From positions 248,001 through 312,000 of the forward strand of contig NZ_FXYY01000001.1 in the NCBI RefSeq assembly GCF_900169165.1: a stretch of DNA of 64,000 nucleotides, read 5' to 3'. The notes beneath the pieces were generated by a model. It did not search any database and was not told the DNA's origin. It worked only from the letters and a program-made list of their open reading frames with translations. This stretch comes from Brevibacterium linens ATCC 9172 (lineage in GTDB: Bacteria > Actinomycetota > Actinomycetes > Actinomycetales > Brevibacteriaceae). Every line of letters starts with the position of its first letter. The stretch's first letter is position 1. Made by a program: the position numbers and the translations under genes. Below, in pieces: positions 45,378 to 54,012 of the stretch.

Positions 45378-46751
45378 ATGAGACTGCCCGCGTGGAGCAA
45401 GTCCTTCGGAGTGCAGGTGACCATCGCACTCATCGCCGGTGTCATCCTCGGGCTCATCGCCCGCTCATGGGGACCGGTCAGCGACAGTGCTGACAACTGG
45501 CTCGGCCAGACCCTGGACACCATCGGCTCGTCGTATGTCACCCTGCTCAAGGCCGCCGTCGTACCGCTGGTGATCACTGCGATCATCGCGAGCATCGGCA
45601 ACCTGCGCAAGGTCACCAATGCCGCCCGGCTTGCGGTGTCGACCCTGCTGTGGTTCGCCCTCACGGCGCTGATCGCCGTCATCCTCGGACTCATCATAGG
45701 CGTCGTCATGCAGCCCGGTGCCCATGCCGATGCTGCGTCGCTGAGCACCGGCGCTCCCGAATCCCAGGGCAGCTGGCTGGGCTTCCTGACCGGTCTGATC
45801 CCGGTGAACGTCCTCGGACTCGAGGTCGCCACGTCGGCGGATGAGGCCGGAGCGCTGACCTCCGATGTCAACTTCAACATCCTCCAGCTCATCATCGTCT
45901 CCGGCGCCATCGGCATCGCCGCGGTCAAGGTGGGCAAGGCCGCAGAGCCGTTCCTCCAGTTCACCGAGGCGGCTCTGGCCGTGGTTCAGAAGGTCGTCTG
46001 GTGGATCGTGCGGATCGCTCCGATCGGTACGCTCGGCCTCATCGGCAACGCCGTGAACTCCTACGGCTGGTCGACGATGGGATCGCTGCTGTGGTTCGTC
46101 GTCGCCGTCTATGTCGGTCTCGCGATCGTCTTCTTCGTCGTCTACCCGGCCCTGGCTCGTGCCAACGGTCTGTCCGTGCGCCAGTACTTCTCCGGAGTCT
46201 GGCCGGCCACGCAGATGGGCTTCGTCTCTCGGTCCTCGATCGGCACCATGCCCGTGACGCAGAAGGTCGCCACCGACAATTTCGGGGTGCCCCATTCCTA
46301 CGCCGCCTTCGCCGTGCCCTTCGGCGCAACGACGAAGATGGACGGCTGCGCGGCGATCTACCCGGCGATCGCGGCGGTGTTCGTTGCTCAGTTCTTCGGC
46401 ATCGATCTCTCCCTCATCCAGTATCTGCTCATCGTCTTCGTCGCCGTCATCGGTTCGGCCGCCACGGCCGGCACGACGGGTGCGACCGTGATGCTCACCC
46501 TGACGCTGTCGACGCTGGGGCTGCCCCTCGAGGGCGTGGGTCTGCTGCTGGCCATCGAGCCGATCGTCGACATGGGCCGCACCGCGCTCAATGTCTCCGG
46601 TCAGGCACTCGTTCCGGCCATCGTGGCCAAGCGGCATGAGATCCTGGATGTCGAACGCTTCGATGCCCCGCGCATCAACGGCTACGTTCTGACCGAGGAG
46701 GATGCCGATGTCGACGAGACCCGCACCGAGGAGGCCCACAGCCGGAGTTGA
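45378..46751 (+). CDS. Dicarboxylate/amino acid:cation symporter (DAACS family)
   Basis: A 457-residue transporter of the glutamate/C4-dicarboxylate family with eight predicted helices and two re-entrant loops. The serine-rich hairpin is SRSSIGTMPVT, the second hairpin region AGTTGATVMLTL, and the last helix DMGRTALNVSG. The usual NMDG motif of helix 7 reads KMDG (K320), which changes a residue involved in cation binding. Substrate cannot be told; glutamate, aspartate, succinate or cystine are possible. SD GGAGAGG precedes ATG 45378. It is one gene after a 219-nt gap. Confidence 0.88.
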   Translation: MRLPAWSKSFGVQVTIALIAGVILGLIARSWGPVSDSADNWLGQTLDTIGSSYVTLLKAAVVPLVITAIIASIGNLRKVTNAARLAVSTLLWFALTALIAVILGLIIGVVMQPGAHADAASLSTGAPESQGSWLGFLTGLIPVNVLGLEVATSADEAGALTSDVNFNILQLIIVSGAIGIAAVKVGKAAEPFLQFTEAALAVVQKVVWWIVRIAPIGTLGLIGNAVNSYGWSTMGSLLWFVVAVYVGLAIVFFVVYPALARANGLSVRQYFSGVWPATQMGFVSRSSIGTMPVTQKVATDNFGVPHSYAAFAVPFGATTKMDGCAAIYPAIAAVFVAQFFGIDLSLIQYLLIVFVAVIGSAATAGTTGATVMLTLTLSTLGLPLEGVGLLLAIEPIVDMGRTALNVSGQALVPAIVAKRHEILDVERFDAPRINGYVLTEEDADVDETRTEEAHSRS

Positions 46752-46799
46752 TCTCCTCTCAGCCGAGGGACCGGCCGAGCCCGATGTCCTGCAGGTGAC

Positions 46800-46976
46800 A
46801 TCGCTGCTCGGCCGCCTCGTCGAGGGCCGACCTTCCGACCCCATGTCGACATCGAAGAGGTCGCAGTCGCCCCGCAGGCGCAGGGCAGAGGTGTGGGGAA
46901 GGGGCTGCTGGCCGCGCTCGTCCGGGCGGCGCGTGAGAGCGGGACGGAGATCCTCACCCTCGGCCTGCGGCGCTGA
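46800..46976 (+). pseudogene. Fragment of a GNAT-family acetyltransferase
   Basis: In frame 3, bases 46833-46973 encode FRPHVDIEEVAVAPQAQGRG followed by VGKGLLAALVRAARESGTEI and LTLGLRR, then TGA. This is the acetyl-CoA-binding motif A of GNAT enzymes (V-x-P-x-x-Q-G-R-G-x-G). The normal first half is not in this frame, and the chain stops where the last strands should begin. No start codon or SD fits. The reading upstream is RPPRRGPT-like and not protein-like, which points to an old frameshift or deletion. It lies in a 383-nt stretch with no intact gene between the symporter and tRNA-Leu. Confidence 0.6.
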
Positions 46977-47094
46977 ATCGGCCGAATGAGCCGAATGGTG
47001 TGCACGGGCGGCTTCGAAAATCATAGGTAGTGATCTTGATCAGTGCGTATGCACTTCGAGCCCGCGGGTGCTGACACCCCCGAGGGAATGCAAG
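46977..47094. other. Non-coding gap between GNAT fragment and tRNA-Leu
   Basis: I see no gene here. It contains two small palindromes, AGTGC-GTAT-GCACT (47042-47055) and GGGTG-CTGA-CACCC (47067-47080), which are too short to call terminators. Confidence 0.6.
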
Positions 47095-47128
47095 AAGGCA
47101 CTGTCGACAACATGGTCGACAGTGCCTT
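47095..47128 (-). terminator. Terminator of tRNA-Leu
   Basis: Perfect 14-bp stem AAGGCACTGTCGAC / GTCGACAGTGCCTT with a 6-nt loop, 6 nt past the tRNA 3' end on the minus strand, followed by a TTCTTG run on that strand. It could work for either strand. Confidence 0.8.
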
Positions 47129-47134
47129 CGTCTG

Positions 47135-47216
47135 TACCGGATGCGGGACTCGAACCCGCACGTCTTTCGACAATGCATTTTGAGTGCACCGCGTCTACCG
47201 ATTCCGCCAATCCGGC
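47135..47216 (-). tRNA. tRNA-Leu (anticodon CAA)
   Basis: On the minus strand the sequence folds as a class II tRNA of 82 nt. The acceptor stem is GCCGGAT/ATCCGGT plus discriminator A; the D arm has GGTAGACGC; the anticodon stem GTGCA/TGCAT holds the loop CTCAAAA with anticodon CAA; a variable arm TTGTCGAAAGACG follows; the T arm is GCGGG-TTCGAGT-CCCGC. It reads UUG codons. CCA is not encoded. The gene is transcribed opposite to its neighbours. Confidence 0.96.
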
Positions 47217-47260
47217 TCGTCACGAGCTGTCCTGTCAGGACCGCCTGTGCAACGGGGACG

Positions 47261-47266
47261 ATTCTA
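47261..47266 (-). promoter_or_regulatory. -10 box of the tRNA-Leu promoter
   Basis: On the minus strand TAGAAT lies 44 nt before the mature tRNA 5' end. A G-rich stretch follows and no clear -35 is seen. Confidence 0.45.
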
Positions 47267-47396
47267 CTGCGCGCGCGGACCGATTGCACATTCGCCACCC
47301 GCCGAGGATGCCCGCCGGTGGCCACCGTCACCGGCCGTGGCCACCCTCACAGAAGAAACTTACCGGTCCGCTGGCCACGACGCTGAGCGCCTGGTC

Positions 47397-47402
47397 TAGA
47401 CT
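47397..47402 (+). promoter_or_regulatory. -10 box of a predicted leaderless pdtaR promoter
   Basis: TAGACT lies 6 nt before the GTG at 47409. The six intervening bases are GGTGAC, with no SD at usable spacing. Confidence 0.65.
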
Positions 47403-47408
47403 GGTGAC

Positions 47409-48029
47409 GTGCTTTCAAACAGCGAAGAATCAACTTCAGATGAGTCCGTGCCGGTCCGCCGCGTAGTCGTGGCCGAAGACGAGGCCGTGATTCGTCTCGA
47501 TATCGTAGAAATGCTCCGCGAGGTCGGCTATGACGTCGTCGGTGAGGCTGCGGACGGCGAATCCGCCATCCGCCTGGCCGAGGAGCTGCGCCCCGACCTC
47601 GTGGTCATGGACATCAAGATGCCGATCCTCGACGGAATCTCCGCGGCTGAGCGCATCGCCCGCGCCCGCATCGCGCCCGTGGTGCTGCTCACCGCCTTCT
47701 CGCAGAAGGAGCTCGTCGAGCGTGCCCGCGATGCCGGCGCAATGGCCTATGTCGTCAAGCCGTTCACCTCGGCCGACCTCATCCCGGCATTGGAGATCGC
47801 GCTCTCGCGTCACGCCGAGATCAGCTCGCTCGAGTCCGAGATCTCCGATCTCACAGAACGTTTCGAGACCCGCAAGCTCGTCGAACGCGCCAAGAGCCTG
47901 CTGCAGACGTCCATGGGGCTGAGCGAACCCGAGGCCTTCCGCTGGATCCAGAAGACCTCGATGGACCGCCGACTGACGATGCGCGAGGTCGCCGAGACCG
48001 TGCTCAAGCAGATCGGCAGCAAGAAGTAA
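47409..48029 (+). CDS. pdtaR: PdtaR-type response regulator with RNA-binding ANTAR domain
   Basis: 206 residues: a receiver domain (about 17-135) and a C-terminal ANTAR domain (about 142-200; LVERAKSLLQTSMGLSEPEA, DRRLTMREVAETVL). The phosphorylation site is D68 with acidic E23/D24, T95 and K117 in place. ANTAR proteins bind paired hexanucleotide-loop hairpins in mRNA leaders and prevent termination. Its sensor kinase pdtaS is not in this window. It is a single gene near polA, the same setting as in mycobacteria. GTG start is fixed by the -10 box. No ANTAR target hairpins were recognised in this window. Confidence 0.93.
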   Translation: MLSNSEESTSDESVPVRRVVVAEDEAVIRLDIVEMLREVGYDVVGEAADGESAIRLAEELRPDLVVMDIKMPILDGISAAERIARARIAPVVLLTAFSQKELVERARDAGAMAYVVKPFTSADLIPALEIALSRHAEISSLESEISDLTERFETRKLVERAKSLLQTSMGLSEPEAFRWIQKTSMDRRLTMREVAETVLKQIGSKK

Positions 48030-48067
48030 CCACCTTCCGGACCAGGCAGGTCCGGACCCGGAACTCA

Positions 48068-48107
48068 AGAAGGCCGGCGGATCCCGAGATGGATTCGCCG
48101 GTCTTCT
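48068..48107 (+). terminator. 17-bp hairpin after pdtaR
   Basis: AGAAGGCCGGCGGATCC pairs with GGATTCGCCGGTCTTCT (two G-U) around a 6-nt loop, 38 nt after the stop. The 3' arm ends in TCTTCTGCGTT. It lies between convergent genes and may stop both. Confidence 0.75.
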
Positions 48108-48130
48108 GCGTTCGCTGCGGAAGGTCCTGT

Positions 48131-48180
48131 CTCGGCCCTTCGCCTCGGCCCTTCGGTTCGGACCTCAGCCCTTCGGCTCG
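48131..48180. repeat. Three imperfect 13-15-bp direct repeats at the thioesterase 3' end
   Basis: CTCGGCCCTTCGC (48131), CTCGGCCCTTCGGTT (48144) and CTCAGCCCTTCGGCT (48164). The third copy includes the stop codon and last codons of the minus-strand thioesterase; the others lie beyond it. Probably local slippage or duplication. Confidence 0.6.
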
Positions 48181-48626
48181 GTTTTCAGGATCATGTTCGT
48201 GATCCGCACGATCGAGAGCAGCCGCCCCGCCTCGTCGGTCATCTTCACTTCATGGGAGACGATCGTGCGTCCCTGGTGGAGCACCTCGGCGCGACCGGTG
48301 ACCACGCCCTCACGTGCGGCACGCAGGTGAGTGGCATTGAGATCGACTCCGACGACGTTCCTACCCCCGGAGAGCAGGTACGAATGCATCGATGCCAGCG
48401 ACTCGGCGAGGACGACGTGGCCGCCTCCGTGGAAGAGTCCCATCGGCTGCCGATTGCCGGCGACCGGGGCCGTGGCCACGACATGGTCATGGGCGAGCTC
48501 GACGAATTCGATTCCCATCCTCTCGGCCAGCTCACCACCGGAGCCCGGACCACGCAGCTGCTCGAGCAGCGTGTCGATCTCCTCAGATGTGGTGTGAGTA
48601 GTCAGGGACACGTCGGGATGCAGCAT
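48165..48626 (-). CDS. PaaI-family hotdog-fold thioesterase
   Basis: Hydrolyses acyl-CoA thioesters; the 153-residue protein has the motif GLFHGGGHVVLAESLAS, with the His-Gly-Gly and the catalytic Glu of this group, and RAEVLHQGRTIVSHEVKM, as in phenylacetyl-CoA or menaquinone-pathway (DHNA-CoA) thioesterases. Substrate is not decided by sequence. ATG 48626 has SD AAGGAGA on the minus strand. It is divergent from polA with only 42 nt between the two starts, and convergent with pdtaR. Short direct repeats surround its stop codon. Confidence 0.88.
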   Translation of the reverse strand: MLHPDVSLTTHTTSEEIDTLLEQLRGPGSGGELAERMGIEFVELAHDHVVATAPVAGNRQPMGLFHGGGHVVLAESLASMHSYLLSGGRNVVGVDLNATHLRAAREGVVTGRAEVLHQGRTIVSHEVKMTDEAGRLLSIVRITNMILKTEPKG

Positions 48627-48655
48627 CGGTTCTCCTTCAAGTCAGCTTCGAACGC

Positions 48656-48661
48656 TAGGCT
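48656..48661 (+). promoter_or_regulatory. -10 box of a predicted leaderless polA promoter
   Basis: TAGGCT lies 7 nt before GTG 48669. It is in the 42-nt divergent gap, back-to-back with the thioesterase SD. Confidence 0.65.
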
Positions 48662-48668
48662 ATGCCAT

Positions 48669-51332
48669 GTGAGTCACTCAAACGAATCCCTCCTGCTCAT
48701 CGACGGACACTCCCTGGCCTACCGGGCTTTCCATGCCCTGCCGGTCGAGAACTTCTCCACCAGCACCGGTCAGACGACGAACGCCATCTACGGCTTCATC
48801 TCGATGCTCATCAACGTCCTCCGCGACGAGGACCCCAGCCATGTGGCCGTGGCCTTCGACCTCGGACGCCAGACCTTCCGCCTCGAAGAGTACCCCGAGT
48901 ACAAAGCCGGCCGGGCGAAGACTCCGCCCGAGTTCCATCCGCAGATCGACCTCATCAAGGACATCGTCACGGCGATGGGCATCCGGGTCGTGACGAAGGA
49001 GGGCTTCGAAGCCGACGACGCCCTGGCGACGATGGCGAAGATGGGCACCGAGGCCGGCTCGTTCGTCGAGGTGATGAGCGGAGACAAGGATTCGTTCCAG
49101 CTCGCCTCCGACCGGGTGACGGTCCTCTACCCGAAACGCGGAGTCAGTGATCTCAACCGGATGACTCCTGCCGCGGTCGAGGAGAAGTACGGGGTCAGCC
49201 CCGCGAACTATCGGGGGCTGGCCGCGCTCGTCGGTGAGAAGGCCGATAATCTGCCCGGCGTGCCCGGAGTCGGTGACAAGACCGCTGCCAAATGGCTCAC
49301 CGCCCACGGCGACCTGCCCGGCGTGCTGGACAACGCCGACAAGATCGGCGGCAAGGTCGGCGAGAAGCTGCGCGACCATATCACCGAGGTGGAGCGGAAC
49401 TACCGACTCAACCGCCTCCTCGACGACGTCGACCTGGGCCTGGAGTTCGACGACCTGGCCTGGGGCGAAGGCGACCCGGCCGAACTGTCGACCCTGTTCG
49501 ATCAGCTCGAGTTCCAAGCCCTCGGCAAGCGTCTGGCCGCGATCTTCCCGGAGGCCGGAGACGATTCCGAGCCGGCCCCGGCCCGCGAGACCACCGTCGA
49601 GACCGTCGACATCGAAACGCTGCTGTCGAAGATCGCCGACCACGATGTGCTCGCGCTCGATTCGGATGCCTCCTTCGAGCTCGGTCACGGTCAGGCCCGG
49701 ACCCTTGCGGTCTCCGCCGAACCCGGGCAGGCGTGGGTCGTCGACCTCGCCGAGGCGGGGCAGAAAGCCGTCGGCAAGCTCGGTTCCGCCCTGGGCGGGC
49801 ATGCGCTCATCCTCCACAGCTCGAAGCTTCAGGTCAAGGCGTGGGAGTCGATGGGGCTGTCCGTGACCGATATCGCCGGGGACACGGCTCTGGCCGCCTA
49901 CCTCCTCGTTCCCGATGCCCGTTCCTACGAGCTCGGGCAGATCGCCGCCGACCGCGCCGGCATCGACCTCAGCGAACCCGAAGCTGATTCAGGACAGCTC
50001 GCCCTCGACCTCGATTCGGATGCCGCGGTGACCACGCACGGTCAACGCGCCGCCGCTCTGCTCGAAGTCCACGAGGTGCTCGCCGCCGCCGTCGACGACG
50101 CGAACATGACGCAGGTGTACCGCGAGATCGAGCTGCCGCTCGTGCCCGTGCTCGCGCGGATGGAAGCGACCGGAATCGCCGTCGACGAGGATGGACTGTC
50201 GAATCTCATCGACGAATTCACGAAACAGGCCGAAGCCAGCGCGCAGGAAGCCTACGACGCGATCGGCCACGAGGTGAATCTCGGTTCTCCCAAGCAGCTG
50301 CAGACCGTGCTCTTCGACGAACTCGATATGCCCAAGACCAAGCGGACGAAGACCGGCTATACGACGGATGCCGAAGCCCTGGCCGAACTGTTCGTCAAGA
50401 CCGAACATCCCTTCCTCCAGCATCTGCTGGCCTACCGGGATTCGACGAAGCTCAAGCAGACCGTGGTCGGACTGCTGAAGACCGTCGCCGACGACGGCCG
50501 CATCCACACCACGTACCAGCAGACCGTGGCTGCCACCGGACGGCTCTCCTCGCTGGATCCGAACCTGCAGAACATTCCGGTGCGAACCGAATCGGGCCGA
50601 CGCATCCGGGAGATCTTCATCGCCGATCCCGAGGTGTCGGGTGGGACTCTGCTCACCGCCGACTACTCGCAGATCGAAATGCGGATCATGGCTCACCTGT
50701 CCGGCGACGACGCGCTCATCCAGGCGTTCAAGGACGGCGAGGACCTCCACTCCTATGTCGGCTCGAAGGTCTTCGGCGTCGGTATCGACGAAGTCGACTC
50801 CGAGATGCGTTCGAAGGTCAAGGCCATGTCCTACGGGCTGGTGTACGGACTCTCCGCCTACGGGCTCTCCCGGCAGCTGGCGATCGGGGTCGATGAAGCC
50901 AAGGGGCTGATGGACCAGTACTTCGAACGGTTCGGGGCCGTCAAGGACTACCTCGACGACATCGTCGAACAGGCCCGCGCCAAGGGGTTCACAGAGACCA
51001 TCATGGGCCGCCGCCGCTATCTGCCGGCGCTGCACAGTGACCGCCGACAGCTGCGGGACATGGCCGAGCGCGCCGCACTCAACGCACCGATCCAGGGGTC
51101 GGCCGCCGACATCATGAAGATCGCCATGCTCAGGGTCGCCGCGCGGCTGCAGGACCTGCACTCGCCGATGCTGCTGCAGGTTCATGACGAGATCATCGTC
51201 GACGTCCGCCCTGATGAGATCGACGAGGTGACGACGATCGTCACGGAGGAGATGGGGTCGGCGTTCGAGCTCGATGTGCCCCTCGACGTCAACGTCGGCA
51301 CCGGCCGCTCCTGGCATGCCGCCGCCCACTGA
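48669..51332 (+). CDS. polA: DNA polymerase I
   Basis: Gap filling and primer removal. The start is GTG 48669 (MSHSNESLLLIDGHSLAYRA); the frame is open far upstream but that part overlaps the divergent thioesterase gene. 887 residues: 5' nuclease domain (about 1-295, GDKDSFQLAS, GVPGVGDKTA), an exonuclease-fold domain (about 310-470) without the DxE metal residues (VLALDSDASFEL), and the polymerase (about 490-887) with DPNLQNIPVRT, TADYSQIEMRIMAHLS and VHDEIIVDV. Lack of proofreading residues is usual in actinobacterial Pol I. Confidence 0.96.
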   Translation: MSHSNESLLLIDGHSLAYRAFHALPVENFSTSTGQTTNAIYGFISMLINVLRDEDPSHVAVAFDLGRQTFRLEEYPEYKAGRAKTPPEFHPQIDLIKDIVTAMGIRVVTKEGFEADDALATMAKMGTEAGSFVEVMSGDKDSFQLASDRVTVLYPKRGVSDLNRMTPAAVEEKYGVSPANYRGLAALVGEKADNLPGVPGVGDKTAAKWLTAHGDLPGVLDNADKIGGKVGEKLRDHITEVERNYRLNRLLDDVDLGLEFDDLAWGEGDPAELSTLFDQLEFQALGKRLAAIFPEAGDDSEPAPARETTVETVDIETLLSKIADHDVLALDSDASFELGHGQARTLAVSAEPGQAWVVDLAEAGQKAVGKLGSALGGHALILHSSKLQVKAWESMGLSVTDIAGDTALAAYLLVPDARSYELGQIAADRAGIDLSEPEADSGQLALDLDSDAAVTTHGQRAAALLEVHEVLAAAVDDANMTQVYREIELPLVPVLARMEATGIAVDEDGLSNLIDEFTKQAEASAQEAYDAIGHEVNLGSPKQLQTVLFDELDMPKTKRTKTGYTTDAEALAELFVKTEHPFLQHLLAYRDSTKLKQTVVGLLKTVADDGRIHTTYQQTVAATGRLSSLDPNLQNIPVRTESGRRIREIFIADPEVSGGTLLTADYSQIEMRIMAHLSGDDALIQAFKDGEDLHSYVGSKVFGVGIDEVDSEMRSKVKAMSYGLVYGLSAYGLSRQLAIGVDEAKGLMDQYFERFGAVKDYLDDIVEQARAKGFTETIMGRRRYLPALHSDRRQLRDMAERAALNAPIQGSAADIMKIAMLRVAARLQDLHSPMLLQVHDEIIVDVRPDEIDEVTTIVTEEMGSAFELDVPLDVNVGTGRSWHAAAH

Positions 51333-51466
51333 CCACCCGTCGCTCGTTCAGGGCCCGACGCACTCTTCGCGGCGTGCACCTGCCGCGGAGCGTGCTCACA
51401 CGTGTTCGAGGGCGCCGGGCGCGGGGGACCGGTCGGAGACGTCAGCGTGCTCGGCTGAGCGGCACC

Positions 51467-52306
51467 TCAGTCTGTGGTCAGTGTGGTGGAGAAGATCACG
51501 GTGCCGGGCATGAGCGCTCCGCGCAGCGGTGACCAACCGCCCCAGGCGGTCCGATTCTCTTCCGGCCATTCGGGTTCGGTCACCGAATCGATCGTGAAGC
51601 CGGCCTCGACGAGCAGACGGACCCAATCGCTCATCGTGCGATGGTGCTCGGCGTAGACGGGCTGACCGTCGGAGGACAGTTCGACGTACGGTGTGCGGTC
51701 GAAATACGAGTACTCGACGGTCAGACCGGCCTCACCCGGAACATCGGGGAACATCCACCGCATCGGGTGAGTTGTCGAGAAGACCCACTGTCCGCCGTTG
51801 CGCAGCACTCGGGCCACCTCGGCGAAGACGACCTCGGCGTCTTTGACGAAGGGCAGGGCACCGTAGGAGGAGAACGCGCGATCGAAGCTGTTCGATGCGA
51901 ACGGCAGCTGTCGGGCATCGGCGAGGAGGAACGTCGGGGGAGTCGCCTCGGCGCTCAGGGGATGCTCGCGCTGCAGACGCGAGGCCTGCTCGAGCATTCC
52001 GGCGGAGACGTCGACACCTGTGGTGATCGCGCCCTGCTCGGCCAGCCACCGGGAGCACTGACCGGCACCGCAGCCGACCTCGAGAACCTGCTTCCGGGCG
52101 ACATCGCCGAGGAGGCGCACATCGGATTCGTGAATTCCTTCCGGACACCAGATGAAATCCGAAGCCCCGAGGAACGTGCCGTGATCGGCGAGATACTCCT
52201 CGGCAGAGTTGTCCCAATAGCTGCGATTGGCCCGGACTGAAGCCTCTTCGTCGATCGGGAGATAGCCACCGCTGATGACCTCGGCTCCGTCAGTTCCTTC
52301 GCTCAT
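51467..52306 (-). CDS. Class I SAM-dependent methyltransferase
   Basis: 279 residues with motif I VLEVGCGAGQCSRWLAEQG, motif II VDVSAGMLEQASRL, the acidic ADARQLPF segment and LRNGGQWVFSTTHP after the fourth strand. The family includes small-molecule and ubiquinone-type methyltransferases; the substrate is unknown. It has a long N-terminal helix (ANRSYWDNSAEEYLADHG) typical of this subgroup. The gene is the reverse of polA and rpsA around it, divergent from rpsA with the promoter of the latter in the gap. Start ATG 52306 has SD GGAGGAA on the minus strand. Confidence 0.85.
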   Translation of the reverse strand: MSEGTDGAEVISGGYLPIDEEASVRANRSYWDNSAEEYLADHGTFLGASDFIWCPEGIHESDVRLLGDVARKQVLEVGCGAGQCSRWLAEQGAITTGVDVSAGMLEQASRLQREHPLSAEATPPTFLLADARQLPFASNSFDRAFSSYGALPFVKDAEVVFAEVARVLRNGGQWVFSTTHPMRWMFPDVPGEAGLTVEYSYFDRTPYVELSSDGQPVYAEHHRTMSDWVRLLVEAGFTIDSVTEPEWPEENRTAWGGWSPLRGALMPGTVIFSTTLTTD

Positions 52307-52373
52307 GGTTCCTCCGTGGCCCCAGGTGGTGATGATTCGTCTCTTCGGCGTGCATTCACACCCGAAAAGGTGC

Positions 52374-52379
52374 TAGCAT
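52374..52379 (+). promoter_or_regulatory. -10 box of the rpsA promoter
   Basis: TAGCAT with TGCATT 17 nt upstream (52351-52356) as a weak -35. Transcription would start near 52387, giving a leader of about 125 nt. Confidence 0.5.
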
Positions 52380-52512
52380 TGACAACCGTATGCGCCTGTG
52401 CATACAAGTCCAAATTCGCAATCGAGACCGGATTCGGTTCTTGCGGCAACTTACACGACCTGTCGCCAGGGTACCGGATCTGGACCAATATTCCATCGGA
52501 GTCCCTACCTAT

Positions 52513-53997
52513 ATGACCACCACCACGCCGGAATCGGTGCAGCCGAAGCAGGTCGCTGTCAACGACATCGGAACCGCTGAGGATTTCCTCGCCGCCGTCG
52601 ATGAGACCATCAAGTACTTCAACGATGGCGACATCGTTGAGGGCGAAGTCGTCAAGGTCGACCGTGACGAAGTCCTCGTCGACATCGGATACAAGACGGA
52701 AGGCGTCATCCTCGCACGTGAGCTTTCCATCAAGCACGATGTCGATCCCGGCGAAGTCGTCGAGGTCGGGGACGAAATCGAAGCCCTCGTTCTTCAGAAG
52801 GAAGACAAAGAGGGTCGTCTCATGCTGTCGAAGAAGCGCGCTCAGTACGAGCGTGCCTGGGGCGACATCGAGAAGATCAAGGAAGACGACGGCGTTGTCA
52901 CCGGCACCGTCATCGAGGTTGTCAAGGGCGGCCTGATCGTCGACATCGGACTGCGTGGCTTCCTGCCCGCGTCCCTCGTCGAGATGCGCCGCGTCCGCGA
53001 CCTCGCCCCCTACATCGGCCAGCAGGTCGAAGCCAAGATCATCGAGCTCGACAAGAACCGCAACAACGTGGTCCTGTCGCGCCGTGCCTGGCTCGAGCAG
53101 ACCCAGTCGGCCGTCCGTCACGACTTCCTGCAGACCCTGCAGAAGGGCCAGGTCCGTCCTGGTGTCGTGTCCTCCATCGTCAACTTCGGTGCGTTCGTCG
53201 ACCTCGGTGGTGTCGACGGACTCGTCCACGTCTCCGAACTGTCCTGGAAGCACATCGATCACCCGGGTGAGGTCGTCACCGTGGGCGACGAGGTCACTGT
53301 CGAGGTTCTCGACGTCGACATGGACCGTGAGCGCGTTTCGCTGTCGCTCAAGGCCACCCAGGAAGATCCGTGGCAGCACTTCGCTCGCACGCACGTCATC
53401 GGACAGATCGTGCCGGGCAAGGTCACCAAGCTCGTTCCGTTCGGTGCATTCGTGCGCGTCGAAGACGGCATCGAGGGCCTCGTCCACATCTCCGAGCTGG
53501 CCGTGCGCCACGTCGACCTGCCCGAGCAGGTCGTTTCGGTCGACGAGACCATCTACGTCAAGGTCATCGACATCGACCTCGAACGCCGCCGCATCTCGCT
53601 GTCGCTGAAGCAGGCGAACGAAGGCGTCGACCCCGAGGCCGAAGAGTTCCTCGACCCCGCTCTGTACGGCATGCCGCAGGAGTACGACGAGGACGGCAAC
53701 TACAAGTACCCCGAGGGCTTCGATCCCGAGACCAACGAATGGGTCGAGGGCTACGAGGCTCAGCGCGAGGCCTGGGAGCAGCAGTACGCCGCCGCTCAGG
53801 AACGCTGGGAAGAGCACAAGAAGCAGGTCGCCAAGGCCATCGCAGCGGATGCCGAGGCCTCCGCAGCCGATGCCGTCGGTTCTGCCGAAGCCGCTCCGGC
53901 CACCGGATCGTTCTCCTCCGAAGAGGCGAACGACGAGGGCACTCTGGCCAGCGACGAAGCTCTCGCAGCCCTGCGTGAGAAGCTTGCAGGCAGCTGA
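52513..53997 (+). CDS. rpsA: 30S ribosomal protein S1
   Basis: Binds mRNA at the 30S subunit. From ATG 52513 it has 494 residues with four S1 (OB-fold) repeats at about 40-110, 125-190, 205-275 and 290-360 ([80 protein letters not shown]). The C-terminal 130 residues are acidic and Ala-rich. The start matches the actinobacterial consensus [20 protein letters not shown] nearby. The frame stays open to 52390, but no S1 likeness is found there. SD is poor (GGAG 11 nt upstream). Confidence 0.96.
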   Translation: MTTTTPESVQPKQVAVNDIGTAEDFLAAVDETIKYFNDGDIVEGEVVKVDRDEVLVDIGYKTEGVILARELSIKHDVDPGEVVEVGDEIEALVLQKEDKEGRLMLSKKRAQYERAWGDIEKIKEDDGVVTGTVIEVVKGGLIVDIGLRGFLPASLVEMRRVRDLAPYIGQQVEAKIIELDKNRNNVVLSRRAWLEQTQSAVRHDFLQTLQKGQVRPGVVSSIVNFGAFVDLGGVDGLVHVSELSWKHIDHPGEVVTVGDEVTVEVLDVDMDRERVSLSLKATQEDPWQHFARTHVIGQIVPGKVTKLVPFGAFVRVEDGIEGLVHISELAVRHVDLPEQVVSVDETIYVKVIDIDLERRRISLSLKQANEGVDPEAEEFLDPALYGMPQEYDEDGNYKYPEGFDPETNEWVEGYEAQREAWEQQYAAAQERWEEHKKQVAKAIAADAEASAADAVGSAEAAPATGSFSSEEANDEGTLASDEALAALREKLAGS

Positions 53998-54012
53998 TAG
54001 CAGCCATCACTT

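Noticed and set aside
46702-46989. 95-codon plus-strand frame overlapping the symporter end
   Set aside because: Its translation is Arg/Pro/Ser-rich and matches nothing, while another frame of the same DNA reads a GNAT motif A; treated as a remnant.
48252-48668. N-terminal extension of polA by 139 codons
   Set aside because: It runs through the antisense of the thioesterase gene; the Pol I family begins at about GTG 48669, which also has a -10 box 7 nt upstream.
51333-51466. Terminator between convergent polA and the methyltransferase gene
   Set aside because: No stem longer than 4-5 bp could be found by eye; nothing supported in this gap.
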